A stretch of DNA of 64,000 nt from CAZYMI01 sp964648505. Its GTDB lineage: Bacteria; Pseudomonadota; Alphaproteobacteria; Micavibrionales; Micavibrionaceae. The DNA lies in the NCBI GenBank assembly GCA_964648505.1, contig CAZYMI010000009.1, positions 16,917 to 80,916 on the forward strand. Reading direction: 5' to 3'. The translations under genes and the position numbers were made by a program. Shown one piece after another: positions 45,159-54,090 of this stretch; positions within the stretch are counted from its first letter, which is position 1, and each line of letters opens with the position of its first letter. Under the pieces are notes generated by a model. It was not told the DNA's origin. It saw only the letters and a list, made by a program, of their open reading frames with translations, and searched no databases.

Positions 45159-45605
45159 ATGATGGTCTTTTCCCTGCATTTGCAGCTCATAACTTATGTC
45201 CATATAACTGGAGGTCTTAAACTGTTACACACTCTTGAAGCCAGAAGGCAACTTACCCCCCTGAAACTCAAAACTATAATCGAGAAGGCGCTTGATGACG
45301 ATAAAGCGTTCGATGTTGAAACAATAGATCTGAGTGATATTTCCTCTGTTTCCGATTACATGATCGTAGCGAGCGGAACATCTAACCGGCAGGTATCTGC
45401 TATGGCCCGAAAGCTTGTTCTACGCCTTGAAAAACTTGGCATGAACGATGTTCGTACAGAAGGTATGACAAATGGGGACTGGGTTGTCGTTGATGCTGGC
45501 GATGTTATGGTGCATCTCTTCAGACCTGAAGTGCGAGATTATTACAATATCGAAAAAATGTGGCGTACCGATCCTCTTTCTTTGGTCCCGATGACCTCCG
45601 CCTAA
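45159..45605 (+). CDS. rsfS: Ribosomal silencing factor RsfS
   Basis: Binds ribosomal protein L14 and blocks subunit joining in starvation. The core ALDDDKAFDVETIDLSDISS, SDYMIVASGTSNRQV and NGDWVVVDAGDVMVHLF is diagnostic. The start is uncertain. ATG 45159 or 45162 gives 148 or 147 residues but has no SD and adds about 20 non-conserved residues. A clean GGAGG (45210-45214) lies 7 nt before an in-frame CTG (45222), which would give 127 residues, nearer the family length. I list the longest ATG form conservatively. Confidence 0.9.
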   Translation: MMVFSLHLQLITYVHITGGLKLLHTLEARRQLTPLKLKTIIEKALDDDKAFDVETIDLSDISSVSDYMIVASGTSNRQVSAMARKLVLRLEKLGMNDVRTEGMTNGDWVVVDAGDVMVHLFRPEVRDYYNIEKMWRTDPLSLVPMTSA

Positions 45606-45638
45606 ACATTACAAGATCATTTAAAAGCGCAAAGCCTC

Positions 45639-46079
45639 ATGAAAATTGAAATCATTGCTATTGGCAAAGCCAAAGATGCGCATCTGCTCGCGCTTATATC
45701 TGAGTACCAGAAGCGCTTGAGTTATGAATTTTTTATACACGAGATACAAGACAGATCCGACCAAAGCATTGAAGAAAAACGAATTTTAGAAAAGCTAAAA
45801 TCCACATCTTATGTCATTATACTAGATGAAAAAGGGAAAGAGCTTTCAAGTCGCGACTTCTCTCAGAGCCTTGAAAACATTATGGCACAAGGTTTTAAAC
45901 ACATTCAATTCGTCATTGGCGGGGCTGATGGATTGACGAATAACGTAAAAAAACGCGCTGATTTATCCTTGTCTTTTGGCAGACAGACCTGGCCGCATAT
46001 GCTGGTTCGCCTGATGCTTATCGAACAGATTTACAGGGCTCAAACCATTCTTTCAGGTCACCCTTACCACCGTGATTAA
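45639..46079 (+). CDS. rlmH: 23S rRNA pseudouridine-1915 N3-methyltransferase
   Basis: SPOUT-class methyltransferase acting on 70S ribosomes. The 146-residue protein has the trefoil-knot SAM site FVIGGADGLTNNVKKRADL and the C-terminal RAQTILSGHPYHRD. Follows rsfS by 33 nt, a conserved order. Confidence 0.96.
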   Translation: MKIEIIAIGKAKDAHLLALISEYQKRLSYEFFIHEIQDRSDQSIEEKRILEKLKSTSYVIILDEKGKELSSRDFSQSLENIMAQGFKHIQFVIGGADGLTNNVKKRADLSLSFGRQTWPHMLVRLMLIEQIYRAQTILSGHPYHRD

Positions 46080-46096
46080 TTGCGTTAAAATTAGGC

Positions 46097-47251
46097 ATGA
46101 TGATTCGCCTGGTCCTTTTTTGCACTTTTATTTTACTTGCTCTACCCGTGCAGGCAGAAACCCCCGATGCTGCTCAACAAAAGTTACAACAAGTTGAACA
46201 GAAGATTGAAAGCCAGAAAGCTGCACGCAACGACATTGCTAAAAAACTTGAAGGACTTCAAGAAGAACTTAATGAACTTCGTTCTGCGATTGTGGGTAAA
46301 GCGACTCGCTTAAAATCACAAGAACGCAAAGTGACAGGCTTAGAAAACAAAATCCGTGATCTTGATGTCCAAAAACAAATTATACTGGGCGTTCTTAAGC
46401 AAGAACAATCAAAGCTCGCTGATTTGATTTTAGCGCTCACGCGGATTCGCAGAACACCCCCTGAAGCCTTAATAGCCAAACCAGGCGCGCCTTTACAAGC
46501 TGCGCAAACTGCTATGATTTTACGAGGTATTGTTGACCCCATTGAAAAGAAAACGCGTGAACTCAAAGAAAAACTAGAAGAGCTGGATAGTATTGAAAGT
46601 TCCTTACGCCTTGAAAAGGAATTGCTTTCAACTCAAAGCGGAAAACTTGATCTGGATCAAAAAAAGCTTGATGAATTGATTGAACGCCGCAAAGCCCTTT
46701 ATGAGGCAACCCGCACAGATCTTAAGCAGCAGGATATTGAAATCTCAGCCCTGTCTGTGCAGGCCGCAAATGTCCGAGACCTTATCCGTAAATTAGATGA
46801 ACGTCGCGCAGCAGCCCCTGAAAAACCAAAAAAAGACTCAAACAAAGGCCGCACCTTATTGCCAAAATCATTCGGTTCTGTGCAACCGCCAATATCGGGG
46901 GTTGTGCGTGTAAACTATGGCGGAACTTCTGACTGGGGCACACGTTCTGAAGGGGTTGTTATTGAAGGACGTAAAGGGGGCGTTGTGGTGGCCCCTATGA
47001 ATGGGGTGGTGCGCTATACAGGCCCCTTTAAAAGCTACGGAAACCTTGTGATTATAGAGCATTCAGGGGGTTATCACAGCCTTGTTGCAGGACTTGGAAA
47101 AATTGATACAGTTGTGGGGGCCCGAGTGGATGCGGGCGAGCCCTTGGGTAATCTTTCTGCTACCGCAAAAGGTCGCCCTGACATTTACTTTGAATTGCGC
47201 CAAAACGGACAACCTATCAACCCCTCACGTCAGTTCCCTGATCTTGGATAA
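46097..47251 (+). CDS. envC: EnvC-like murein hydrolase activator (degenerate M23 domain)
   Basis: 384 residues: a signal peptide (LVLFCTFILLALPVQA), two long coiled-coil stretches (about 25-110 and 165-235) and a C-terminal LytM/M23 domain (about 265-384). The zinc ligands of active M23 enzymes are not intact: the first His/Asp motif is replaced (SEGVVIEGRKGG) and the last HxH reads IYFELR. That matches EnvC, which activates amidases for septal peptidoglycan splitting rather than cutting itself. rlmH-envC-ctpA-DDP-rppH is conserved in alphaproteobacteria. Confidence 0.87.
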   Translation: MMIRLVLFCTFILLALPVQAETPDAAQQKLQQVEQKIESQKAARNDIAKKLEGLQEELNELRSAIVGKATRLKSQERKVTGLENKIRDLDVQKQIILGVLKQEQSKLADLILALTRIRRTPPEALIAKPGAPLQAAQTAMILRGIVDPIEKKTRELKEKLEELDSIESSLRLEKELLSTQSGKLDLDQKKLDELIERRKALYEATRTDLKQQDIEISALSVQAANVRDLIRKLDERRAAAPEKPKKDSNKGRTLLPKSFGSVQPPISGVVRVNYGGTSDWGTRSEGVVIEGRKGGVVVAPMNGVVRYTGPFKSYGNLVIIEHSGGYHSLVAGLGKIDTVVGARVDAGEPLGNLSATAKGRPDIYFELRQNGQPINPSRQFPDLG

Positions 47252-47254
47252 AAA

Positions 47255-48727
47255 ATGAAAAAGAAAAATATTTTTTACACACTACTTCTAACATCTGCTC
47301 TTTTTGCACTCCCCGTTATGGCACAAGATGCGCAAAAGAATTCTGATCAGGAAAACACCGCAGCAGAAAATTTACCTCGCCAGGATAATTCGCAGACCTA
47401 TCAAATGCTCAATCTGTTTGGTGATGTTTTTGAAAGAACGCGCGAAAGCTATGTAGACCCGGTTACAGATAAAAAACTGATCGAAAGCGCCTTAAACGGC
47501 ATGCTGATGAACCTTGACCCTCATTCGGGTTATCTTTCTGAAGATGATTTTAAAGATATGCAGGTGCAGACCCGTGGTGAATTCGGTGGGCTGGGGATTG
47601 AAGTAACCACTGAAAATGGCCTTGTAAAAGTTGTCACACCTATTGATGAGACGCCTGCGGCAAAGGCAGGAATCAAAGCGGCTGATCTGATTACACATTT
47701 AGATGGAAAACCAATATTGGGCCTTACGCTGGAAGAAGCGGTTGAAAAAATGCGTGGACGTGTTGGCAGCGTCATTGAAATTACAGTCAGGCGCGAAGGT
47801 GTGAATGAGCCTTTGAAATTCAAGCTTGTTCGCGATGTCATTAAAATACAATCTGTTCGTAACCGTATTGAAGGGAATGTTGGCTATATCCGCATTAACT
47901 CGTTTTCGCAAACCACATATCCCGGGCTTGAAAAAGCTGTCAAAGACATTCAGGCCAAACTAGGCAATAAGCTAAAAGGATATGTTCTTGATTTGCGCAA
48001 CAATCCCGGCGGCCTTCTGGATCAGGCCATTGCGGTATCCGATGCCTTTCTTGAAAAAGGTGAGATTGTTTCCACCCGCGGCCGCGAGGAAGATGATACC
48101 AAGCGTGACAATGCCACTGCTGGCGATATTACATCAGGCAAACCCATCGTGGTTTTAATTAATGAAGGGTCTGCCTCTGCTGCAGAAATTGTTGCAGGTG
48201 CGCTGCAAGATCACAGGCGCGCTATCTTGATGGGCGAAAAATCATTTGGAAAAGGTTCTGTGCAAACTGTGATCCCAATTGCTGGGCACGGTGCTATGCG
48301 TCTGACAACAGCGCGTTATTACACCCCTTCAGGCCGGTCAATTCAAGCCAAAGGTATTGAGCCGGACATTCAGGTTAAGCTTGCAAAAATTGAAGAAATT
48401 GGATCAGAAGGCCTTATCCATGAGGCTGATTTAAAAGGCGCACTTGTTAACCCGCAAGACGCCAAAGCTGAGCAACCGGCTACAAAGTCAATCGCCCCTG
48501 ATCAGGTGCAGGCTGCCCCTAAAGATGAATCTTTAAAAACTGAAGGCGATAAAAAAGATGAAAAATTATCAGACGCAGCAAAGCAAGACTATCAGCTGCG
48601 CCGTGCGTTGGATTTAGTTGAAGGTATTGCGCTTTATGTTGATGGTGAAAAGGATGCGGCTACTATTCCTGCCCCAGCAAAATCTATTACACCTGAAAAA
48701 CCTAAGGTTCCTGAAAAACAGCCGTGA
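47255..48727 (+). CDS. ctpA: Carboxy-terminal processing protease (S41)
   Basis: Periplasmic serine protease, 490 residues. Signal peptide (FYTLLLTSALFALPVMAQ), PDZ domain (about 110-190, GLGIEVTTENGLVKVVTPID), and catalytic domain with the Ser in NEGSASAAEIVAGALQDH and Lys in GEKSFGKGSVQ. A C-terminal Lys/Glu/Pro-rich tail follows. Next to envC, it may process or degrade cell-wall factors. It lies 3 nt after envC and overlaps the next gene (GTGA). Confidence 0.95.
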   Translation: MKKKNIFYTLLLTSALFALPVMAQDAQKNSDQENTAAENLPRQDNSQTYQMLNLFGDVFERTRESYVDPVTDKKLIESALNGMLMNLDPHSGYLSEDDFKDMQVQTRGEFGGLGIEVTTENGLVKVVTPIDETPAAKAGIKAADLITHLDGKPILGLTLEEAVEKMRGRVGSVIEITVRREGVNEPLKFKLVRDVIKIQSVRNRIEGNVGYIRINSFSQTTYPGLEKAVKDIQAKLGNKLKGYVLDLRNNPGGLLDQAIAVSDAFLEKGEIVSTRGREEDDTKRDNATAGDITSGKPIVVLINEGSASAAEIVAGALQDHRRAILMGEKSFGKGSVQTVIPIAGHGAMRLTTARYYTPSGRSIQAKGIEPDIQVKLAKIEEIGSEGLIHEADLKGALVNPQDAKAEQPATKSIAPDQVQAAPKDESLKTEGDKKDEKLSDAAKQDYQLRRALDLVEGIALYVDGEKDAATIPAPAKSITPEKPKVPEKQP

Positions 48728-49758
48728 TAAAAAATCTGTACCAGAAAACAACTTCTCTTTTCCGTCCTTGGGGTTCTGATGAACCCGATAAGCAATATTT
48801 CCAGCTGGGGCTTTCTGCGCTTGGAGGTATTGTTCTGGGTTTAAGTGTGTGGGTTGCGCTTCAGTCACAATCATCTATTCAACGCGCCTATGGCACAATT
48901 CCGGGTATAGAAGTAAGGGTACAAAGCCAACCCGTTGCGTCTGAAGTTAGCGCTGATTTTGGACGAAAAGAACTATCTGTTCCCTCACTGAAAGATAACC
49001 AGGCACAACCTCACACTGAATCACAAGCAAAAGATCAGGCAACATCCAAACCTTTTCAGTTGAATGCGATAAAAGTTTTACCCCATGACCTGTCAAAGCC
49101 GGGACTTGCTTTTGTGGTGGTTGATTTTGGTCTTTCAGATTCCGCAACTAATCTTGTTCTTGAAAAGCTTCCTGCAAAATCATCGATTATTGTGCCTGCA
49201 GGAGTTAACATAGAGAAATTCTCGTCTCAGGCTCAAGCGCGAGGTTTGGAGATATGGGCGGGCCTTGCCATGGAACCTGATGATTATCCGGTTAATGATA
49301 GCGGCCCTTTAACAATATTTCAAAATGCAGATGCCACAACAAACCGCACCCGTTTAATAAAAACAATAACAAGTATTACAAGTGCCGCAGGCGTGGCGGC
49401 CATCATGCCATCCCCCCTTTTCAAGTCTGGGCCTGATATCGATCTGATTGCAGGCACAATCTTTGAAAAAGGTTACGGGCTTCTAACCTTGCCTGCACCT
49501 GATGCAGCCGCACTTGCAAAAAATTCAAAGATGCCTTTAGCGTACCCTGATTTTTGGTTAGATGATAATACATCTACACCCCAAGCCCAGCTTCAGAAAG
49601 CCCAAGATCTTGCAAAACAACAAGGCTATGCCATTGTTTTACTTCATCCCTACCCTGAAAGCCTTGACGTGGTATCGACCTGGGCTTCAAAAGCAACCGA
49701 TGCGGGTTTTTCAATCTTACCCGTTTCAGCGATTGCTGAACGGGTCTCACACGAATGA
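48724..49758 (+). CDS. Divergent polysaccharide deacetylase family protein
   Basis: 344 residues. A cytoplasmic N-terminus and a membrane helix (FQLGLSALGGIVLGLSVWVA, about 23-42) are followed by a linker and a deacetylase-like barrel starting at GLAFVVVDFGLSDSATNLVL. Most metal ligands of true polysaccharide deacetylases are not apparent, as in this DUF610 or YibQ group. Start GTG 48724 overlaps the ctpA stop; the stop overlaps rppH. Substrate unknown. Confidence 0.85.
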   Translation: MIKNLYQKTTSLFRPWGSDEPDKQYFQLGLSALGGIVLGLSVWVALQSQSSIQRAYGTIPGIEVRVQSQPVASEVSADFGRKELSVPSLKDNQAQPHTESQAKDQATSKPFQLNAIKVLPHDLSKPGLAFVVVDFGLSDSATNLVLEKLPAKSSIIVPAGVNIEKFSSQAQARGLEIWAGLAMEPDDYPVNDSGPLTIFQNADATTNRTRLIKTITSITSAAGVAAIMPSPLFKSGPDIDLIAGTIFEKGYGLLTLPAPDAAALAKNSKMPLAYPDFWLDDNTSTPQAQLQKAQDLAKQQGYAIVLLHPYPESLDVVSTWASKATDAGFSILPVSAIAERVSHE

Positions 49759-50231
49759 CAACGTTTAAGGATCTACCCTACCGTGCGTGCGTTGGACTTT
49801 TGCTTTTAAATAAAGAAGGAAAAATTTTTATTGGTGAACGGATTGATACGCCCGGCGCATGGCAAATGCCACAAGGCGGAATTGATGAAGGCGAAAGCAT
49901 TGAACAAGCTGCTTTGCGCGAATTGCAAGAAGAAACCGGCACAGACAAAGCTGTTATATTAAAAATTTTACCACACAAACTAAAATATGATTTACCGCCG
50001 CATTTAAGGGGTAGGCTATGGGCAGGGAAATTTCAGGGCCAAGAACAAAGCTGGGTTGTTTTACACTTTTTAGGCGATGATAATGATATCAATATTCATG
50101 CACATGATCCTGCTGAATTCCGATCATGGTTATGGTCTGAGCCTGATAAAATACTTGATTTAATCGTGCCGTTTAAAATGGATACTTATAAAGCCGTGTT
50201 TAGTATGATGAAAGACGACGGGCTTATATAG
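49755..50231 (+). CDS. rppH: RNA pyrophosphohydrolase (Nudix)
   Basis: Removes pyrophosphate from mRNA 5' ends, starting decay. The 158-residue protein has the Nudix box at 41-62 (core REL-EET, with Glu47, Arg55, Glu56, Glu59 and Glu60) and the RppH pattern WQMPQGGIDEGE. The start overlaps the previous gene's stop (ATGA). It ends 26 nt before the convergent tolB. Confidence 0.94.
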   Translation: MTTFKDLPYRACVGLLLLNKEGKIFIGERIDTPGAWQMPQGGIDEGESIEQAALRELQEETGTDKAVILKILPHKLKYDLPPHLRGRLWAGKFQGQEQSWVVLHFLGDDNDINIHAHDPAEFRSWLWSEPDKILDLIVPFKMDTYKAVFSMMKDDGLI

Positions 50232-50257
50232 CAATGCACTTTAACTGACGATCAACT

Positions 50258-51574
50258 TTATTTATTTAAAGGACCCCACGCTGGATCAGAAGCACCAGAA
50301 GGTGTGCTCATGCGCCGTTCATTATAGCCCGTTACATCTATCGCATACATGCTTGCACCCTGACCGCCTGGGGGATCTTTAAAGAACATCAAAACGCGAC
50401 CATTAGGTGACCATGTGGGCCCTTCCACATGCACGCCCGATGTAATCATACGCTCACCAGAACCATCAGGCTTGATAATACCGATATAAAATTGGCCCTT
50501 ATAAATGCGTGTAAAGGCTATTAAATCGCCACGCGGGGACCATACGGGCCCAGCATAACGCCCCTGCCCGAATGAAATGCGCTGTTGGCCAGAACCATCT
50601 GAATTCATCACATAAATCTGCTGCGTACCAGACCTGTCTGATTCAAATGTAATACGCCTGCCATCGGGCGCAAAACTGGGGGCGGTTTCAATGGCTGATG
50701 AATTCGTAAGCTGTTGTGGGCGTCTTGAACGCAGATCCATCGAATAAATATCTGTATTGCCGCTTTGAGAAAGCGACATCACTACACGTGAGCCATCAGG
50801 TGAAAATCTTGGTGCAAAAGACATGCCTGGAAAATCGCCTAAAACTTCCTGTCGTCCTGAATCGATATTGTATAAATACACACGAGGCTTACCGCCATAA
50901 TACGCCATATAAGTAATCAAAGGCGCATTAGGCGAAAAACGAGGAGTAAGAACAATTGTTGATCCATCCGTAAGGTTACGATTGTTAAAGCCATCCTGAT
51001 CCATGATCGAAAGGCGTTTAATGCGTTTTTCAGCAGGCCCAGTTTCCGAGATATACACAACGCGACTATCAAAATATCCGGTTTCTCCTGTTAAGCGCTT
51101 GTATATTTCATCTGAAATAATATGCGCAATACGCCGCCAGTTGGTTGGCGTTGTCATGTAAGCCATGCCTGTCAGCTGCTGCTGTGACAGCACATCAAAT
51201 AAACGAAACTCAACCCGTAAGCGACCATCCGGATTTTGAGTCACAAGACCACTGATAAGCGCTTGCGCATTGATCGCTTTCCATTCTCCAAAGCGGGGGC
51301 CTTGCGTTGCCAGTGATGGAACATCTTGAATAAATGATGATGAGGGTAATGGCTTAAATAACCCTGTCAGTTTTAAGTTATTACTGATCACATCAGGGAT
51401 ACCGCGTGCAACCTGCTGAGCGGCTGGGGCTGTTGTATAAAATTCTGGAATAGCAACTGGTATCGGTTCGGTAACACCGCGCGTTACGTCTACTTTAAGC
51501 TGTGCATAAGCCGGAAAGGCAAAAGCCACAAAAAATAGGCACACAAAAAAATGTAGGGTTTGACGGGTGGTCAT
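50258..51574 (-). CDS. tolB: Tol-Pal system beta-propeller protein TolB
   Basis: Periplasmic protein linking TolA and Pal during cell constriction. The 438-residue protein has a signal peptide (LHFFVCLFFVAFAFPAYA), an N-terminal alpha/beta domain, and a six-bladed propeller with repeated PxFSPDG-type motifs (APRFSPDGSRVVMSLS, APSFAPDGRRITFESD, GPVWSPRGDLIAFTR). It overlaps tolA by 4 nt. pal, which usually follows, is not present downstream. Confidence 0.96.
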   Translation of the reverse strand: MTTRQTLHFFVCLFFVAFAFPAYAQLKVDVTRGVTEPIPVAIPEFYTTAPAAQQVARGIPDVISNNLKLTGLFKPLPSSSFIQDVPSLATQGPRFGEWKAINAQALISGLVTQNPDGRLRVEFRLFDVLSQQQLTGMAYMTTPTNWRRIAHIISDEIYKRLTGETGYFDSRVVYISETGPAEKRIKRLSIMDQDGFNNRNLTDGSTIVLTPRFSPNAPLITYMAYYGGKPRVYLYNIDSGRQEVLGDFPGMSFAPRFSPDGSRVVMSLSQSGNTDIYSMDLRSRRPQQLTNSSAIETAPSFAPDGRRITFESDRSGTQQIYVMNSDGSGQQRISFGQGRYAGPVWSPRGDLIAFTRIYKGQFYIGIIKPDGSGERMITSGVHVEGPTWSPNGRVLMFFKDPPGGQGASMYAIDVTGYNERRMSTPSGASDPAWGPLNK

Positions 51575-52449
51575 ATCAGCATGTCCTTAGGGTTAAAACT
51601 GATGGTCATAGACTTCCAGGCATTATACTTCTCAGGCGGTAAAAGCAAAGGTGAACATCGAGGATTTTTTAAAGCACGCAAGGCACTATCTGCAGCTGCA
51701 CGAAAGAAGCTATCAGAGTTGTACCGTGATGTATCGGAAACTGTCGCCTGTTGAACAGTGCGGTCTTCATTAACAATAACGTCAATATCAACAACCAAGT
51801 TTTCGCCCTCAGAGGCCCCGGCTAAAATGTTCCAACATCCTGCAAGCTGATTGCGCAGGGCATCGAGCTCAGAAGCCGCGAGCTTATCCGATAAAGGTGC
51901 ATCTGGCCAAGGCGTTGGGGAGGCATCTGTTTTTTTGGCATCTGGGTCTGTTTCATTGGCTTGCGGTTCGGAATCGATAAGATTTTTTAACAACGAATCA
52001 AATTGTTCGGTTTGTTTGTCTTCTGTTGGCTTAGGTTCAGGTTTTTTTTCAACCTTTTTTTCAGGCGGCTTTTCCTTTGGCTTCTCAGGCTTAGGTTCTG
52101 GTTTTTTATCTGGTTTTGGCGGGGCCAGCTCATCTTCAGGTGGCGTTTCGACCTTGGGCGGTGCCGTTACTTTTGGCGGTGCTGGTTTTTTAGGTGACGG
52201 CTTGGGCGGGTCGGGTTTTTCTTCTTTAGGTTTTGGGGCTTCAACTGGTGCTCGATTGGTTGTTGGCACTTCTGAAATATCAGCAAGTTCAACCGATATC
52301 ATGGGCGGAATCTGCATGTCTCTGGATTTAATATAGGGCAGACCAATGATGGCAACAATAATAACGATCAAATGAAAAGCGCCTGAATAAATCAGGGCTT
52401 TTCTTAGCTGGGGGTCTTTTGCTTTGAGTTCCCAATCCGGCCTTGGCAT
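51571..52449 (-). CDS. tolA: TolA-like TonB-family envelope protein
   Basis: Inner-membrane protein that spans the periplasm to TolB and Pal. The 292-residue protein has one membrane helix (about 18-40), a long Pro/Lys/Glu-rich domain (about 60-165) and a C-terminal TonB/TolA-like domain with LAGCWNILAGASEGENLVVD and RNPRC-like end (ALKNPRCSPLLLPPEKY). Identification rests on the build and on its place between tolR and tolB. The large plus-strand frame over its Pro/Lys-rich part is a shadow. Confidence 0.9.
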   Translation of the reverse strand: MPRPDWELKAKDPQLRKALIYSGAFHLIVIIVAIIGLPYIKSRDMQIPPMISVELADISEVPTTNRAPVEAPKPKEEKPDPPKPSPKKPAPPKVTAPPKVETPPEDELAPPKPDKKPEPKPEKPKEKPPEKKVEKKPEPKPTEDKQTEQFDSLLKNLIDSEPQANETDPDAKKTDASPTPWPDAPLSDKLAASELDALRNQLAGCWNILAGASEGENLVVDIDVIVNEDRTVQQATVSDTSRYNSDSFFRAAADSALRALKNPRCSPLLLPPEKYNAWKSMTISFNPKDMLI

Positions 52450-52458
52450 ACAAGCACC

Positions 52459-52896
52459 TTACTTTGACGGGTTTGTTATAAGGGCCACTTTTTTATATCC
52501 GGCACCATTCACTTCACCCAGAACTTTCATAACAAGCCCATAATCAAGCCCAGAATCAGCGCGCAGAAAAATACGCTGTTCAGAATCGCTTCCTGTAATG
52601 CTGGATAAAAGTGGCAATAACTTTGCCTGTTCAATGCGCGTTTCCCCTACATAAATTGTGCCGTCTTTATTAATTGATATTTCAATCGGCTTATCGTCTT
52701 GACTGGTGATGGGGCGCGCATCAGATTTTGGCAGATCAATCGGCACACCTGTTGTCAACATGGGGGCTGTCACCATAAAAACAATCAAAAGAACAAGCAT
52801 AACATCAACAAGTGGCGTGACATTAATATCAGACACTGGGCGCGCTGCCCGTCTGCGCCCTGATGTTCGTCCTTCGCGTGCAAAACCCATCGCCAT
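52459..52896 (-). CDS. tolR: Tol-Pal system protein TolR (ExbD family)
   Basis: Part of the TolQR proton-driven motor. The 145-residue protein has one membrane helix with the functional Asp31 in NVTPLVDVMLVLLIVFMVTA and a periplasmic domain ending in KKVALITNPSK. A short Arg-rich cytoplasmic N-terminus precedes it. 1 nt separates it from tolQ. Confidence 0.95.
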   Translation of the reverse strand: MAMGFAREGRTSGRRRAARPVSDINVTPLVDVMLVLLIVFMVTAPMLTTGVPIDLPKSDARPITSQDDKPIEISINKDGTIYVGETRIEQAKLLPLLSSITGSDSEQRIFLRADSGLDYGLVMKVLGEVNGAGYKKVALITNPSK

Positions 52897-52897
52897 A

Positions 52898-53674
52898 TTA
52901 CGCGACCTTCTTGGTTGAACGACTTGAATCTTGTTGATCGAGGTGGCGTGATAAAATACTCATAAATTCAGTAACAAAACCATCTAGTCTGTCGCCATAT
53001 CGTGCTATTCGTGTTGAGAAAACATTGTACGCAAGCACGGCTGGAATGGCTGCAACAAGGCCGATTGCAGTTGCGAATAATGCTTCAGCAATGCCGGGGG
53101 CAACCACTGCAAGTGATGTATTGTTAGAATTTGCAATCGCCGTAAATGAACGCATAATTCCCCATACCGTGCCGAACAATCCAATAAAAGGAGCAGTAGA
53201 ACCAACAGAGGCAAGGAAAGTCATGCCGCGTTCAAGGCGTGTCATCTCGCGGCTAATTGCAAGCGACATCGCGCGTTCAACGCGCTGCTTTAAAGATGCC
53301 TGAAGATTCTCAGAAGATGGGATCCCCTGATTAATTGCCTGCTGCCATTCATCCATACCAGCTGTAAACGTTGTCAACAAAGGATCATCGGGGCTTTTCT
53401 TGACTCTAGCATGAAGTTTATCCAGCGGCTCGCCGGACCAAAACGCTTCTTCAAAACGCGTGGCTCGGCGATTAAGTTTGTTGATAGCCGCACGCTTAGA
53501 CACAATAATAGCCCACACCCAAACAGAAGCCGCAAGCAAAGCGATCATCACAAATTTGACAACAAAATCTGCCTGCAAGAACAAACCCCACATCGACATA
53601 TCATGCACGGCTGATCCTGCTAAAGCTGCTGTATCAACAGCACGGGCAGACAATTGTTCGGACAAAGCAGTCAT
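52898..53674 (-). CDS. tolQ: Tol-Pal system protein TolQ (ExbB family)
   Basis: Proton channel partner of TolR. The 258-residue protein has three membrane helices (about 27-50, 160-182 and 195-218). Conserved MTRLERGMTFLASVGSTAPF and IGLFGTVWGIMRSF mark the family. 2 nt downstream of ybgC. Confidence 0.95.
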   Translation of the reverse strand: MTALSEQLSARAVDTAALAGSAVHDMSMWGLFLQADFVVKFVMIALLAASVWVWAIIVSKRAAINKLNRRATRFEEAFWSGEPLDKLHARVKKSPDDPLLTTFTAGMDEWQQAINQGIPSSENLQASLKQRVERAMSLAISREMTRLERGMTFLASVGSTAPFIGLFGTVWGIMRSFTAIANSNNTSLAVVAPGIAEALFATAIGLVAAIPAVLAYNVFSTRIARYGDRLDGFVTEFMSILSRHLDQQDSSRSTKKVA

Positions 53675-53676
53675 CG

Positions 53677-54090
53677 TTATTCCTTTACATCAGTTTGAAG
53701 CGCATCAAGAGCGCTTTTAAAATCGTCTGGCCAGCGCGTTGGCTTCCCTTCAATCGTCACACAAACCAACGTCACTTTCATATCACAAATGATCATATCG
53801 CCTCGAAAAACACGCTGCGACATTGTAACACTCACAGGACGGGTTTGCATGACCTGCGTTTGAAGAATAAGCGCGTCATCTAGTCTTGCTGGTTTTCGAT
53901 AATCCGATTCAAGGTTTTTGACAACAACCAAAACGTCAAATTTTTTAAGAAGAGCCGTATTTTCAAAGCCGATCTGACGTAGCAATTCTGAACGGCCCCT
54001 CTCGGCATATTTCAGGTAGTTTGCGTAATACACGACACCACCTGCATCGGTATCCTCATAATAAACGCGAACGGGTAGGCTGTGGATCAT
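53677..54090 (-). CDS. ybgC: Tol-Pal-associated acyl-CoA thioesterase YbgC
   Basis: Hot-dog thioesterase of 137 residues. The 4-hydroxybenzoyl-CoA-thioesterase motif YYEDTDAGGVVYYANYLKYA carries the catalytic Asp. The start overlaps ruvB's stop, so the ruv and tol genes form one long transcript. Its function in the Tol cluster is not well defined. Confidence 0.93.
   Translation of the reverse strand: MIHSLPVRVYYEDTDAGGVVYYANYLKYAERGRSELLRQIGFENTALLKKFDVLVVVKNLESDYRKPARLDDALILQTQVMQTRPVSVTMSQRVFRGDMIICDMKVTLVCVTIEGKPTRWPDDFKSALDALQTDVKE

Noticed and set aside
45060..45220. Short leader peptides before rsfS (17 and 36 codons)
   Set aside because: The GAGGAG element before the 36-codon frame is only 2 nt from its TTG, too close for efficient initiation; no attenuator hairpin seen.
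46097..47251. Active M23 endopeptidase
   Set aside because: Zinc-ligand motifs are degenerate, so an EnvC-type activator is the better call.
51851..52336. 161-codon plus-strand Gly/Ser-rich frame
   Set aside because: Shadow of the Pro/Lys-rich tolA domain on the other strand.
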